A stretch of DNA of 60,569 nucleotides from a bacterium (GTDB lineage: Bacteria > Myxococcota_A > UBA9160 > SZUA-336), in NCBI GenBank assembly GCA_024226335.1, contig JAAELY010000316.1, positions 1-60,569 on the forward strand. The letters are read 5' to 3'. The position numbers were made by a program, and so were the translations under genes. Position 1 is the stretch's first letter; the number at the start of each line of letters is the position of its first letter. The notes under the pieces were generated by a model. It was not told where the DNA came from and ran no database searches. It was given only the letters and a program-made list of their open reading frames with translations. Positions 1 through 8,984 of the stretch are shown in pieces.

Positions 1-1
1 A

Positions 2-143
2 GCGAGAAGCGGGAGTCGCCGCCTGAGCAAGAAGGGTGATCCGATCGCAGATCCGTAGATCTGCAGAGGGTCGCGCGACGCAGCGCAGGCGGATGCATCG
101 CGCTTCGCAGCCGCAGCCTCCCTGTGCAGAGGTTCCCTAGGGG
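2..143. repeat. 142-bp terminal inverted repeat, left copy
   Basis: Positions 2-143 are the reverse complement of 60428-60569, with a single mismatch at position 35 (G here, C expected). The inner edge is CCCTAGGGG, containing the palindrome CCCTAGGG, and it supplies the TAG stop of the neighbouring amidohydrolase gene. Inside lies a hairpin with arms GCAGATC (47-53) and GATCTGC (58-64) around a four-base loop. The copy runs off the window edge, so the full element length is unknown. It looks like the end of an insertion sequence or other dispersed repeat. No transposase frame can be confirmed in the part that is visible. Confidence 0.85.
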
Positions 144-1342
144 CTCAGGAGCAGATCTGCGTTCCCGCGCAGGATTGCCCGGCGCCAATCCGGCCGGTCC
201 TCGGTCACCATCAGAACCTTCGCCAAGCTCATGGCCAGGTGGTAAAACGGCCAGTCCGTGCCGAATAGCAGACGCTGGCCGTCGGCGCGCTCGACGATCT
301 GCCGCAGGACCGTCACGCCCTGGCCGTGGATCTCGAACCAGCAGTTCGGGTAGCGCTCCAGCAGGGGGATCGCCCCGGCCACATCTCGGGCACCGCCGTG
401 CCCGAGCACGAAGGGCAACCCGGGAAAGCGCTTCAACGCGGGCTCGTAGTGTCGGATCAGATTGAAGGGATGCGCGTATTCCGGCTCGATTCCCGCCCGG
501 CCACCGTGAAAGAACACGGCGATACCCAGATTCTGGCATTCCTCGTAGATCACCATAGCTTCGGGGGAGTCCGGGAAAAAGCGCTGACCGGCGGGATGCA
601 GCTTGATGATGCGGGCGCCGGCCGCGGCGTAGCGGCGCAGCTTCTCGATCGCTCCGTCATCTCGCGGGTGCACCGAGCAGCCCGGAATCAGGCGATCTCC
701 CACCCCCGCGGCTTTGATCGCCGCGCCGAACCGTTCGGTCAGGTCATCGCCGAAGGGAAGCCCGAATGCGATCGGGTGGATTACGGCCTGCGCAATGCGC
801 ATCGCGTCCAGTTCTTCTATTAGATTGGGAATCGTGTGTGTCGCAGCCGCCGAGCTTCCGATGCTCAGCTGCGCGACGGCTCCCCTGCGAAGCGCCCACA
901 GATCTGCAGCCGTGAAATTGGCGTTGGCATACACGTCCAGATCCAGCCGACAGCCGGGATCCTGGGCGTCGCAATCGAGGATGTGTCGAACGGGCGGTGT
1001 GGGGCTCAATAGATCGATCTCGGGCGCGAACAGCATGGACATTCCCAGATGAGCGTGCATGTCGATCACCGGTGGCAGGTCTTCGACCGTGCAGATCAGC
1101 CGGCCAGCGTCGTCGAGGTCGAACCACGGCATCTCCGCCAGGCCCCGGTAGCCGCGGTAGACTTGTGGCCCGTAGGGACCCGTCCCCGAAGCTTCCAACT
1201 CGTCTCGTCGATGCGCCTCGAGAGCCGCCGCGTCTGCTTCGCTATAGCGGTCGTCGTCGGCGCCGCATCCGGGGAACGCCAGGCCGATGGCCGCTGCGAG
1301 AATGGATTGATTGAAGGAACGCCGATCGAGTTCAGCAGCCAT
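137..1342 (-). CDS. Amidohydrolase (amidohydrolase_2 family), Tat-exported lipoprotein
   Basis: A 401-residue metal-dependent hydrolase of the amidohydrolase-2 (TIM-barrel) family, substrate unknown. The N-terminus has a twin-arginine motif (DRRSFNQ, residues 6-12), a hydrophobic stretch and a lipobox FPGC with Cys26, so it is probably folded in the cytoplasm, exported by Tat and lipid-anchored. Metal-site motifs are visible: VIDMHAH (His96, His98), KLHP, FFHGG, LGHGG and FGTDWPF. The ATG at 1342 is preceded by GGAGGAG about eleven bases upstream. The frame stays open further upstream, but that part reads as non-protein-like. The stop codon lies in the terminal repeat, and the last residues (GNADLLLSP) look like a nearly natural family C-terminus. 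Confidence 0.85.
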   Translation of the reverse strand: MAAELDRRSFNQSILAAAIGLAFPGCGADDDRYSEADAAALEAHRRDELEASGTGPYGPQVYRGYRGLAEMPWFDLDDAGRLICTVEDLPPVIDMHAHLGMSMLFAPEIDLLSPTPPVRHILDCDAQDPGCRLDLDVYANANFTAADLWALRRGAVAQLSIGSSAAATHTIPNLIEELDAMRIAQAVIHPIAFGLPFGDDLTERFGAAIKAAGVGDRLIPGCSVHPRDDGAIEKLRRYAAAGARIIKLHPAGQRFFPDSPEAMVIYEECQNLGIAVFFHGGRAGIEPEYAHPFNLIRHYEPALKRFPGLPFVLGHGGARDVAGAIPLLERYPNCWFEIHGQGVTVLRQIVERADGQRLLFGTDWPFYHLAMSLAKVLMVTEDRPDWRRAILRGNADLLLSP

Positions 1343-1508
1343 GGGGGTGCGATCTCCTCCGAGTATGCGCAGTCTGTATCGGTCCGTTTTATCGGTCAAG
1401 ATGGAAGCCCACGGCGAAGGCCCAGGGCTGATTGCGAGATCGTCGCGTTCGATATCCACCCGGCTCCGACGCGACGTGCTGCGACGACCGGTCCATACTG
1501 TGAATGTG

Positions 1509-2759
1509 ATGCAAGGTGAATTCCCGGCGCTCGCCTCGCTTCCCGAAGCGAACGAGCGCAACGTAACGGTCCGAGTCGATCGCAGCGGACAGCGCGCTCT
1601 GCGCAAACGTCATCCGTGGCTTTTTGAATCGGGTATTCGCGAACAGAGTCACGAGGGCCGGCCTGGAGATCTCGCGGTCGTATTCGATCGCGCGCGCAAG
1701 TTCCTGGCGATCGGTTTGTACGACCCGGGATCGCCGATTCGCGTGCGCGTTCTACACGCGGGCAAGCCCACTCCGATCGACGCTTCCTTCTTCTCGAGGC
1801 GCTTTGCCGAGCTGGCTGCCCGTCGCGCAGATCTCCAGCGACAGGGCACCGACGCCTACCGTCTGGTGAACGGGGACAATGAGGGCATGGCCGGTCTGGT
1901 CGTGGATCGCTACGCGCAGACCCTGGTCGTCAAGCTCTACACTCCTGCGTGGCTTCCGCATCTTCGCAGTGCTCTGCACGCACTCCTGCAGGTAACGGCG
2001 GCTGAACGCGTCGTGCTTCGACTCAGTCGGGACGTGAGTTCGCGGACGAGTGAACTCTACGGTCTGGCCGATGGCACCTTGATCTACGGTGCCGAGCTCG
2101 ACGGACCTTTGACCTTCCAGGAGAATGGGCTGCGTTTCGAGTGCGATCCGGTGCGCGGTCAGAAGACGGGGTTCTTCCTGGACCAACGGGACAATCGCAG
2201 TCGACTCGAAACTCTGGTTCGAGGAGGAGAGTTGCTGAACGCCTTCTCCTATACGGGTGGATTCTCGCTCTACGCCGCGCGCGGCGGGGCGCGAAACATC
2301 ATCAGCCTGGATCAGAGCGCTCCCGCCCTGGCGGCCTCCGAGCGGAACTTCGCACTCAATCGTTCAGATACGTCCATCGCGACGGCGAAACACCAGACGA
2401 TGGAGGCTGATGTATTCGAGGCCCTGCCGCAGATGCAAGACGCAGGGAGACGTTTCGATGCGCTGGTCATCGATCCACCGGCTTTGGCGAAGCGTCAGGA
2501 CGAGGTCGATCGTGCGCGCGCTGCCTATGCGCGTCTGGTCGCGAACGGAGTCGCTCTCCTGCGCCCGGGCGGCCTGCTGGTCATGGCTTCGTGCTCGGCG
2601 CGGATCGATCGCGAGAGCTTTTTTGAACTCGTGCACAGGGCTGCACACGATTCCGGCCGCCCAATCGATGAACTGGCGCGCGCGACCGAACCGATAGACC
2701 ATCCCGTCGGTTTCTCAGAGGGAGCCTATCTGAAATGCCTGTTTGCGCGGGTGCGCTGA
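1509..2759 (+). CDS. Class I SAM-dependent rRNA cytosine methyltransferase, RlmI-like
   Basis: A 416-residue member of the RlmI/YccW family, which methylates cytosine C5 in 23S rRNA. The N-terminal third is PUA-like (KRHPWLFESGI near residue 40). The C-terminal half is a Rossmann methyltransferase with SAM motif I in LLNAFSYTGGFSLYAA (about residue 240), motif IV in LVIDPPALAKR (about residue 318) and a cysteine in MASCSARID (about residue 361), the expected catalytic position. QKTGFFLDQRDNR just before motif I is typical of the family. ATG 1509 gives the normal length; upstream codons overlap the divergent promoter region. The ribosome-binding site is weak. The E. coli C1962 target is family knowledge, not shown here. 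Confidence 0.85.
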   Translation: MQGEFPALASLPEANERNVTVRVDRSGQRALRKRHPWLFESGIREQSHEGRPGDLAVVFDRARKFLAIGLYDPGSPIRVRVLHAGKPTPIDASFFSRRFAELAARRADLQRQGTDAYRLVNGDNEGMAGLVVDRYAQTLVVKLYTPAWLPHLRSALHALLQVTAAERVVLRLSRDVSSRTSELYGLADGTLIYGAELDGPLTFQENGLRFECDPVRGQKTGFFLDQRDNRSRLETLVRGGELLNAFSYTGGFSLYAARGGARNIISLDQSAPALAASERNFALNRSDTSIATAKHQTMEADVFEALPQMQDAGRRFDALVIDPPALAKRQDEVDRARAAYARLVANGVALLRPGGLLVMASCSARIDRESFFELVHRAAHDSGRPIDELARATEPIDHPVGFSEGAYLKCLFARVR

Positions 2760-2778
2760 TGAATGAACCTCTGGACAA

Positions 2779-3969
2779 ATGAACCCACTGGCCAAGCCAC
2801 TGCATCACGCCCTGTTCATCGCGAGTATCTCGCTAGTGGTACTGGCCGCTTCGAAGGACAGCCTGTTCCTTGCGGTGGACTCCGTGACGAAAGTGGCCTC
2901 GGGTACGGAACAGAACCTGCGTTTCCTGTCGGGTCGAGCGTTCACGAAGACCGGCGATGCCACGCGCTTCGACATCGTCTTTGCAATTGATGTTTCCGGC
3001 AGCACGGCCCGACAATCGGGTGCCGATATCGATGGAGACGGCAAGACCGGAGGCGGTTTCGGTATCGGGAGACTGCTCGGCGGCGATCGCGGTAGTGGTG
3101 ACAATATTCTCGCTGCGGAGGTCGCCGCCGTACGCGGGCTGCTGGGAACTTTCGACCCGCGCACCACACGCGTCGGAATCGTTGCCTTCGCCGGTAGTGA
3201 GAACCCGGGCGAGAACCACGCCTGGATCGAGGTGAGTCTGACGTCGGACTACGCGGAAGTGCGAAGATCGCTCGAAGCGGTTCAGCTGGCCGGCTCCTCC
3301 GGCGGAACCAATATGTACGCCGGACTGCGAGTTGCGGGAAAGGCACTGCTCGGTAGTCGCCTGAGTGCGAAGCGAAGTCGCGCACAGAAACACATGGTTC
3401 TGCTGACCGATGGAATCCCTACACTGCCCAAGCCTGGCCGCGGCGGATCGGCAGATGCGGCGGATCCTTCGGATCGGGCGATCGCCGCTGCACGCAGTCT
3501 CGCAAAGCGGGGGATTCGCATCCACACGTTTGCCATTGGCCGCGACGCCGTAGCCAATCCGCGCGCGGCCGCCGAGGTGGCAAAGGCGAGCGGAGGCTCC
3601 TACGAAGGTGTTGCCAATCCGGCTGAACTCGGGCGCCTGCTCGCCCAGATTCAGTTCGCTTCGCTGAAGGAACTGCACGTGAGGAACCTGACCACGGGAG
3701 CGCCCGCTCTCGAACTCGTGCGCAACGCCGACGGGAGTTTTGCTGCGTTGCTCGAGATGGCGCCCGGTGTCAATCGCATCGAAGTAGTGGCGCTGTCGAG
3801 CGATGGATCGAGAAAGCGAATCGAGGTGAGTCAGGAAGTGGGATCGGGATCACTTACGCTTCGTCAGCAAACCGATCGGGCGCGCCTGCTCGCCGCTGCG
3901 CGCGCCAGTCGCAAGCTCGGTCGCCGCCGCGAGTTGGAAATCGGCATCGACCCGAATTCCCCCGAATGA
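2779..3969 (+). CDS. von Willebrand factor type A domain protein
   Basis: A 396-residue protein with an N-terminal hydrophobic segment (about residues 10-26), probably an uncleaved anchor or signal peptide. A VWA domain follows, with MIDAS residues DVSGS (about 71-75), GGTNMYAGL and LLTDG. The stretch after DVSGS carries DIDGDGKTGGG, an Asp/Gly-rich loop resembling a calcium site. The last hundred residues form a second, probably beta-rich, domain without a recognised name. The gene starts 19 bases after the rRNA methyltransferase stop and may share its transcript. VWA proteins usually bind metals and protein partners; no partner is evident here. Confidence 0.8.
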   Translation: MNPLAKPLHHALFIASISLVVLAASKDSLFLAVDSVTKVASGTEQNLRFLSGRAFTKTGDATRFDIVFAIDVSGSTARQSGADIDGDGKTGGGFGIGRLLGGDRGSGDNILAAEVAAVRGLLGTFDPRTTRVGIVAFAGSENPGENHAWIEVSLTSDYAEVRRSLEAVQLAGSSGGTNMYAGLRVAGKALLGSRLSAKRSRAQKHMVLLTDGIPTLPKPGRGGSADAADPSDRAIAAARSLAKRGIRIHTFAIGRDAVANPRAAAEVAKASGGSYEGVANPAELGRLLAQIQFASLKELHVRNLTTGAPALELVRNADGSFAALLEMAPGVNRIEVVALSSDGSRKRIEVSQEVGSGSLTLRQQTDRARLLAAARASRKLGRRRELEIGIDPNSPE

Positions 3970-4035
3970 GTGCAGAGATGCCAGCTCAGCTATGAGACCA
4001 TGGAGACGTGTTCCCAACGTGACCGGGGAGGTCAG

Positions 4036-4782
4036 ATGCTCGACGGGTACGAAAAGTCCGAGTTCGCCGCACCGATCGCCAGCGGAGATATGGTTCACCA
4101 CGACGTATACACGCGGGGCAGCGGACCGGTCGTCGTCATTGTCCAGGAGTTGCCCGGGATCGGACCGGAAACCCTGAGTCTGGCCGACCGCTTCATCGAA
4201 TCGGGGTTTCGCGTCGCCCTCCCGCATCTCTTTGGGCCACTTGGAAAGGTCTCACTCGTTGGAAATATGCTGCGTGTCTTCTGTATCCGACGCGAGTTTC
4301 ATCTTTTCCAGAACAACGCCACGAGTCCGATCGTCGACTGGCTGAAGGCGTTGTGTCGGAAACTGCGAACGGACTACACCGTATCGGGCGTTGGCGTGAT
4401 CGGCATGTGTCTCACCGGAAACTTCGCGATTTCACTGATGGCCGACGATAGCGTTCTGGCCAGTGTTGCCTCGCAACCTTCGCTGCCGCTCATGAACAAG
4501 CACGCGCTACACATGTCTGAAGCTGAAGTCGATCAGGTTCGGACCAGGCTCGATGAACACGGCCCCATGCTCGCATACCGTTTCGAAGGCGACGTGCTCT
4601 GCAAAGCCGACAAATTCGACGCAATCGACAGTGCGTTCAACGACGATATCGAGCGAGTGCGCCTGACGACCCTGCCGGGCAAAGGACACTCCGTGTTCAC
4701 GCTCGACTTTGCCGACGCCGGGGAACCGACTCGCGTGGCACTCGAAGAGGTCCTGGCCTACTTCCGTGACAAGCTGGCCTGA
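4036..4782 (+). CDS. Dienelactone hydrolase family protein
   Basis: A 248-residue alpha/beta hydrolase of the dienelactone hydrolase family. The cysteine-nucleophile signature GMCLTG (Cys125) is present instead of a serine elbow. QELPGIGPE contains the conserved Glu38, and GKGHSVFT carries the catalytic His218. Family members open lactone rings or hydrolyse activated esters; the substrate cannot be named. ATG 4036 is chosen because GGGGAGG lies five bases upstream. An earlier in-frame start would overlap the preceding gene's end and lacks such a site. There is no signal peptide, so the enzyme is cytoplasmic. Confidence 0.85.
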   Translation: MLDGYEKSEFAAPIASGDMVHHDVYTRGSGPVVVIVQELPGIGPETLSLADRFIESGFRVALPHLFGPLGKVSLVGNMLRVFCIRREFHLFQNNATSPIVDWLKALCRKLRTDYTVSGVGVIGMCLTGNFAISLMADDSVLASVASQPSLPLMNKHALHMSEAEVDQVRTRLDEHGPMLAYRFEGDVLCKADKFDAIDSAFNDDIERVRLTTLPGKGHSVFTLDFADAGEPTRVALEEVLAYFRDKLA

Positions 4783-4873
4783 AGCCGGTCTTACGACAGC
4801 CCTGCCCGGAAGTTTGCGAGAGCCGTATAGCCCGCTACTACGACGGTGAGAATCCGGACGGCGGTCGGATGCC

Positions 4874-5314
4874 TCAGGGGTTCGTATCCATCCAATTGAG
4901 CAGCTCACGAGCTTCGATCATTGAGAGTTCGGGCTTGTTCATCAGTTCCCTGATGCGCGTCGAGGTTTCTCCTGAACTCCGAGGAGAATCGTAGTTTCGC
5001 CCCAGACTGCCCGGTGTAAAGATGTCGAGCCGGGAATCGCCCCAGCCCGCGCTCGTCAGAACTGCACTGGCCGCCTCGGCATCGGCTGCGATCACGCGAC
5101 CTTCGTGCAAGGCGATTCCCTGGGGGTAGTCGACGAGTACGCGTTTGTCGTCCAACAAGCTTCGGACCTGAGCGACTCTAGCGTCATCACCGACGATCAC
5201 GACCACAACGGAGTCCTCTTCTTCCTGGATCGATGAAGACAGAACCTTCGGTCCAAGTGCAGCCAATGAGCCCAACGCCGTCGCCAGCGCGAAACCCCAG
5301 AAGAAAACCGTCAT
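4874..5314 (-). CDS. Hypothetical membrane-anchored protein
   Basis: A 146-residue protein not recognised as a known family. From ATG 5314 it begins with one hydrophobic segment (about residues 2-20) followed by an acidic stretch (EEEDS). A small alpha/beta-like domain of about 80 residues then ends in a helical tail (ELMNKPELSMIEARELLNWMD). A TTG at 5395 could add 27 residues. No strong ribosome-binding site decides between the two starts. The 5' end faces the plus-strand exporter gene, so the two may share a divergent promoter region. Codon pattern and membrane topology make it a believable gene, but no function can be given. Confidence 0.6.
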   Translation of the reverse strand: MTVFFWGFALATALGSLAALGPKVLSSSIQEEEDSVVVVIVGDDARVAQVRSLLDDKRVLVDYPQGIALHEGRVIAADAEAASAVLTSAGWGDSRLDIFTPGSLGRNYDSPRSSGETSTRIRELMNKPELSMIEARELLNWMDTNP

Positions 5315-5475
5315 GCGACTGCGTGGGTGCACGACGAGGGGATCGGTCTGCCGACGATCAGACCTGAGAAGCGATGCAGCCGAGTTCGGAAGCAAGCCAG
5401 AGATTCTTTTCCATGCTTGGCTTGTACGCCCAAAACGCGCAGGAGGCTCGCAGACGGGCTACCATCCGGATCCCG

Positions 5476-7962
5476 ATGACAAAGGCGACGACTTCGATCT
5501 ATCGACGAGTTCTTCTGGACCACCCCAGGTCCGCGCTGACCGTACTGTGTTTGCTACTCGCCTTCTTTGCCTATCACGCCAAGGACTTCAAGCTCGATGC
5601 CTCGGCGGAGTCGCTACTGCTGGAAGACGATCGCGATCTGCAGCTCATGCGCGAGGTTGATGCGCGCTACGAGACGCAGGAATTGCTCATCGTCACGTTT
5701 ACGCCAGAGGGCGATCTGTTCAGTGACGCTTCTCTGGAACTCCTCCGCGAGTTGCGAGATGCTCTTCGCTCCGCGGATGGCGTCGATTCGGTCATGAGTA
5801 TCCTGGACGTACCACTGATCAACAGCTCCGACGTTCCGCTTCTCGAAATGGCCAAGAACGTGCCGACGCTGGAGTCTCCCACTATCGATCGGGCGCGTGC
5901 CAGATCGGAGTTGCACGACAGCCCGGTCTATCGCGAACTGATTCTCAGCCGAGATGGCAAGACCACGGCCCTGGCCCTCAATCTGGAGCGCGATCAGGAA
6001 TTCGTCCAATTGATGGCGGAGCGCAACCGGCTTCTGATTCGCCGCGGCGCCTCAGGATCGGACAGCGAAGGTCTGGAGGATCTTCCCGCGGTCTCGGTCG
6101 CCTACAATCAGGCCCGCGAACTTCTCGCCGAGAGGCGTCATCATCAGATCGCGAACCTGCGCGAGGTCATCGAGCCGTATCGCTCCAAGGCACAGGTGCA
6201 CCTCGGCGGCGTGGCCATGATCGCCGATGACATGATCACCTTCGTGCGCAATGACCTGATCGTCTTTGGCACAGGTGTATTCCTGTTCGTGATCGTCGTG
6301 CTGGCGGCGATCTTCCGAGAGGTCCGGTGGATCGTCCTGCCGCTGGTGAGTTGCGCCTACGCGGGCCTCGCCATGATCGGGATTCTCGGGCTTGCGGGCT
6401 GGCCGGTGACGGTGATCTCGTCGAATTTCCTCGCACTGATGCTCATCATCACCATCTCGATGAACATCCACCTTTGTGTGCGTTTCCGTCAACTCCAGTC
6501 CGAACAACCGGAGCGCGAGCACATCGATCTGGTTGCAGATACGATCACGCTCATCGTTTCTCCCTGTCTCTATACCGCGCTGACGACGATCATTGGTTTT
6601 GGCTCACTCGTATTGAGTCAGATCAAACCGGTGCAGGACTTCGGATGGATGATGAGTGCAGGGCTTGCCGTTTCGTTCATCACGTCGTTCACGCTCTTTC
6701 CCGCGCTGCTCGCCTTGATGCCCAAGGGCAAGACGGTGAAAGTCGATGACGAGCTTCCATTCACGGCAGCCTTTGCCCGCCTGGCGGAGCATCGCGGTGC
6801 GCTGATCTATTCGAGTACAGGTCTGCTCCTGCTGGTCAGCCTGCTAGGTGTATCGAAGCTGACCGTGGAGAACGCCTTCATCAGCTACTTTCGCAAGAGC
6901 ACCGAGATCTACCAGGGCATGGAGCTGATCGATCGCAAACTGGGCGGCACGACGCCTCTCGATATTCTGATCAGCTACGAATCCGGCGATACCGCAGAAG
7001 AGATTTTCGACGATGAGGAGGAAGATGACTTCGACGACTGGGACGTCGGTGCCGCCTCCGGACCGGAGAACTGGTTTACGCCGTTCAAGATCGACGTCGT
7101 CAAGCAAGCCCACGACTACCTGGACGATCAGCCTGAAGTTGGCAAGGTACTTTCCCTGGCCTCCGCGATCCGTGTTGCAGAAGAGGTCAACGATGGAGAA
7201 GAGTTCGACGGTGTCCAACTCGCGGTACTGTATCGCAAGCTCCCGGCCGAAGTGCGGGAGCCTCTGATCGATCCGTACTTCTCATTCGAGCACAATGAGG
7301 CGCGTATCCAGTTGCGAATCATCGACTCGCTCGACGGGCTTCGCAGAGTTGCACTATTGCAACGGATAACGGATGGCCTGATCGAGACGCTGGGTCTGCG
7401 CGAGGGAGCCGTCACCGTTAGCGGAACTCTCGTCCTCTACAACAATATGCTGCAAAGCCTCTATCAATCTCAGATCTCGACGCTGGGCGCGGTCCTGCTG
7501 GGGATCGCTCTGATGCTACTGGTCCTGTTTCGCTCGCTGAAACTCGCGCTGATTGGAATCATTCCGCAGATTCTCGCGGCGACGTTCGTGATGGGCGTCA
7601 TGGGCCTCGTCGGAATTCCGCTCGACATCATGACCATAACGATCGCCGCGATCACGATCGGCATCGCCGTCGACAATGCCATTCACTACATCTATCGCTT
7701 CCGGGAGGAGTTCGCGCGCTCTGGGGACTACTCCGAGACGCTGCGGATCTGCCACGCGACAATCGGCCGAGCTGTCTTCTACACCTCAGCGACCATCATC
7801 TTCGGATTCTCCATCCTCTCCTTTTCGAACTTTTGGCCCACGATCTATTTCGGCGTACTGACGGGTCTGGCGATGACCCTGGCGCTGGTCGGAGTTCTGA
7901 CGCTTCTGCCGCGGCTGATCCTGCTCGTGAAGCCCTTCGGTAACTCGGCAACTGTTTCCTGA
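5476..7962 (+). CDS. MMPL/RND-family membrane transporter
   Basis: An 828-residue protein with the duplicated RND plan: TM1, a large extracytoplasmic loop, TM2-6, then TM7, a second loop and TM8-12. The sterol-sensing/MMPL-type helices are visible (IVFGTGVFLFVIVVLAAIF in the first half; ITIAAITIGIAVDNAIHYIYRF in the second). The GxxxDN/DD motif after TM10 is present as IAVDNAIHY. An acidic segment (DDEEEDDFDDWD) sits in the second loop. Family members export lipids or hydrophobic compounds using proton flow. A second paralogue lies at 45639-48029. ATG 5476 begins MTKATTSIYRR just before TM1. No partner membrane-fusion protein is present, as is usual for MMPL proteins. Confidence 0.85.
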   Translation: MTKATTSIYRRVLLDHPRSALTVLCLLLAFFAYHAKDFKLDASAESLLLEDDRDLQLMREVDARYETQELLIVTFTPEGDLFSDASLELLRELRDALRSADGVDSVMSILDVPLINSSDVPLLEMAKNVPTLESPTIDRARARSELHDSPVYRELILSRDGKTTALALNLERDQEFVQLMAERNRLLIRRGASGSDSEGLEDLPAVSVAYNQARELLAERRHHQIANLREVIEPYRSKAQVHLGGVAMIADDMITFVRNDLIVFGTGVFLFVIVVLAAIFREVRWIVLPLVSCAYAGLAMIGILGLAGWPVTVISSNFLALMLIITISMNIHLCVRFRQLQSEQPEREHIDLVADTITLIVSPCLYTALTTIIGFGSLVLSQIKPVQDFGWMMSAGLAVSFITSFTLFPALLALMPKGKTVKVDDELPFTAAFARLAEHRGALIYSSTGLLLLVSLLGVSKLTVENAFISYFRKSTEIYQGMELIDRKLGGTTPLDILISYESGDTAEEIFDDEEEDDFDDWDVGAASGPENWFTPFKIDVVKQAHDYLDDQPEVGKVLSLASAIRVAEEVNDGEEFDGVQLAVLYRKLPAEVREPLIDPYFSFEHNEARIQLRIIDSLDGLRRVALLQRITDGLIETLGLREGAVTVSGTLVLYNNMLQSLYQSQISTLGAVLLGIALMLLVLFRSLKLALIGIIPQILAATFVMGVMGLVGIPLDIMTITIAAITIGIAVDNAIHYIYRFREEFARSGDYSETLRICHATIGRAVFYTSATIIFGFSILSFSNFWPTIYFGVLTGLAMTLALVGVLTLLPRLILLVKPFGNSATVS

Positions 7963-7964
7963 TT

Positions 7965-8984
7965 TCAGTCGAGTGCTGCGAACAGTAGACGTTCAACCAG
8001 CGCACCGCCGAGCCACGAAGTCAGGGGAATGGCCAGATACAGGCCGAAGCGGCGTATGGCGGGAGCGTCGAAGGGCCACTCGCGCACGGAGATGATGAAG
8101 TCTCGATAGGCGAGAAGGTCCGAGAGTGAAACGTCGCTGGCTCGTTCGCGAATCGCCGATTCGGATAACGCGTCACCGTTTCCTCTGATCGCCGCGTCCA
8201 CGCGTTCCAGTTCCGCTCGCTTGGCTTCTCGCAAGCGCTCGTGAATCCCGCGCACGGGAAGCATCAATGCGCTCGCTCCGAGCAGTAGCGCAAAGACACC
8301 AGTGGTAGCGAACCAGGCTACGTCGACTGCATTGAGCGTGATCGTACTCGCCAGCACGAGCCAGACCAGTGCAGAACGCAGACCGTGGCGTGAAAATGGC
8401 GACAGAGCTTGCAGATCGAACAGGTCGAGGCGTCGTAAGTGCGCGGCGAGTTCAGAGAAGCGATTCGAGAAGCTCAGCGTCGAGTAGATGAGGATTCCCA
8501 GGTTCCATGTGACCCAGCCCCCGACGAGCCAAGAGAAGATCTGTTCGCCATTCCAGTACTCGCTCTGCAAGTAGAGTCCGGGATCCCGATCGATGGCGAG
8601 CGCGGTGAGCGGTACGATCGCCAGACCGGCGCAGCCCGCAAGCTGAATCGAGCGGGTGTCGAGCAGACAGAAGCGCTCCACCGCCGAGGGGGTCAAATCG
8701 ATCTGGCCGCGCAAGGCATCGAAGTCGCGTTGTGCACCTTCCGCGAGCAGTTGTCGCGCGCCGGGAAGGAAGCCCGCCAGAACCGCGACCAGAATTCCAA
8801 TGCGGGCCTCTCGATACTCCCAGAGCCCGGCCTCGCCGTTCAGGAACATGTCCAGACTTCCCTGGATCCAGGCGATGGTTGCGAAGATTCCGAGCATGAG
8901 CGCTGCGATCAGGGCACCAGTCCAGACGGAACCAATGCCCGCTCTGGAGAACAGCGCCACGCTCTTGTTTCGAGTTCCGCTCAT
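7965..8984 (-). CDS. Polytopic membrane protein of unknown function
   Basis: A 339-residue integral membrane protein with about six to seven predicted helices (around residues 20-45, 65-85, 120-140, 165-185, 210-230, 235-255 and 310-330) and charged loops. No family is recognised. The ATG at 8984 overlaps the TGA of the upstream thioredoxin-like gene as ATGA, and GAAGGAG lies eight bases before it, inside that gene. The gene is therefore probably translationally coupled to full-length translation of the UGA-containing gene. The stop is two bases from the convergent MMPL gene's stop. It may work with the thioredoxin-like protein, by context only. Confidence 0.75.
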   Translation of the reverse strand: MSGTRNKSVALFSRAGIGSVWTGALIAALMLGIFATIAWIQGSLDMFLNGEAGLWEYREARIGILVAVLAGFLPGARQLLAEGAQRDFDALRGQIDLTPSAVERFCLLDTRSIQLAGCAGLAIVPLTALAIDRDPGLYLQSEYWNGEQIFSWLVGGWVTWNLGILIYSTLSFSNRFSELAAHLRRLDLFDLQALSPFSRHGLRSALVWLVLASTITLNAVDVAWFATTGVFALLLGASALMLPVRGIHERLREAKRAELERVDAAIRGNGDALSESAIRERASDVSLSDLLAYRDFIISVREWPFDAPAIRRFGLYLAIPLTSWLGGALVERLLFAALD

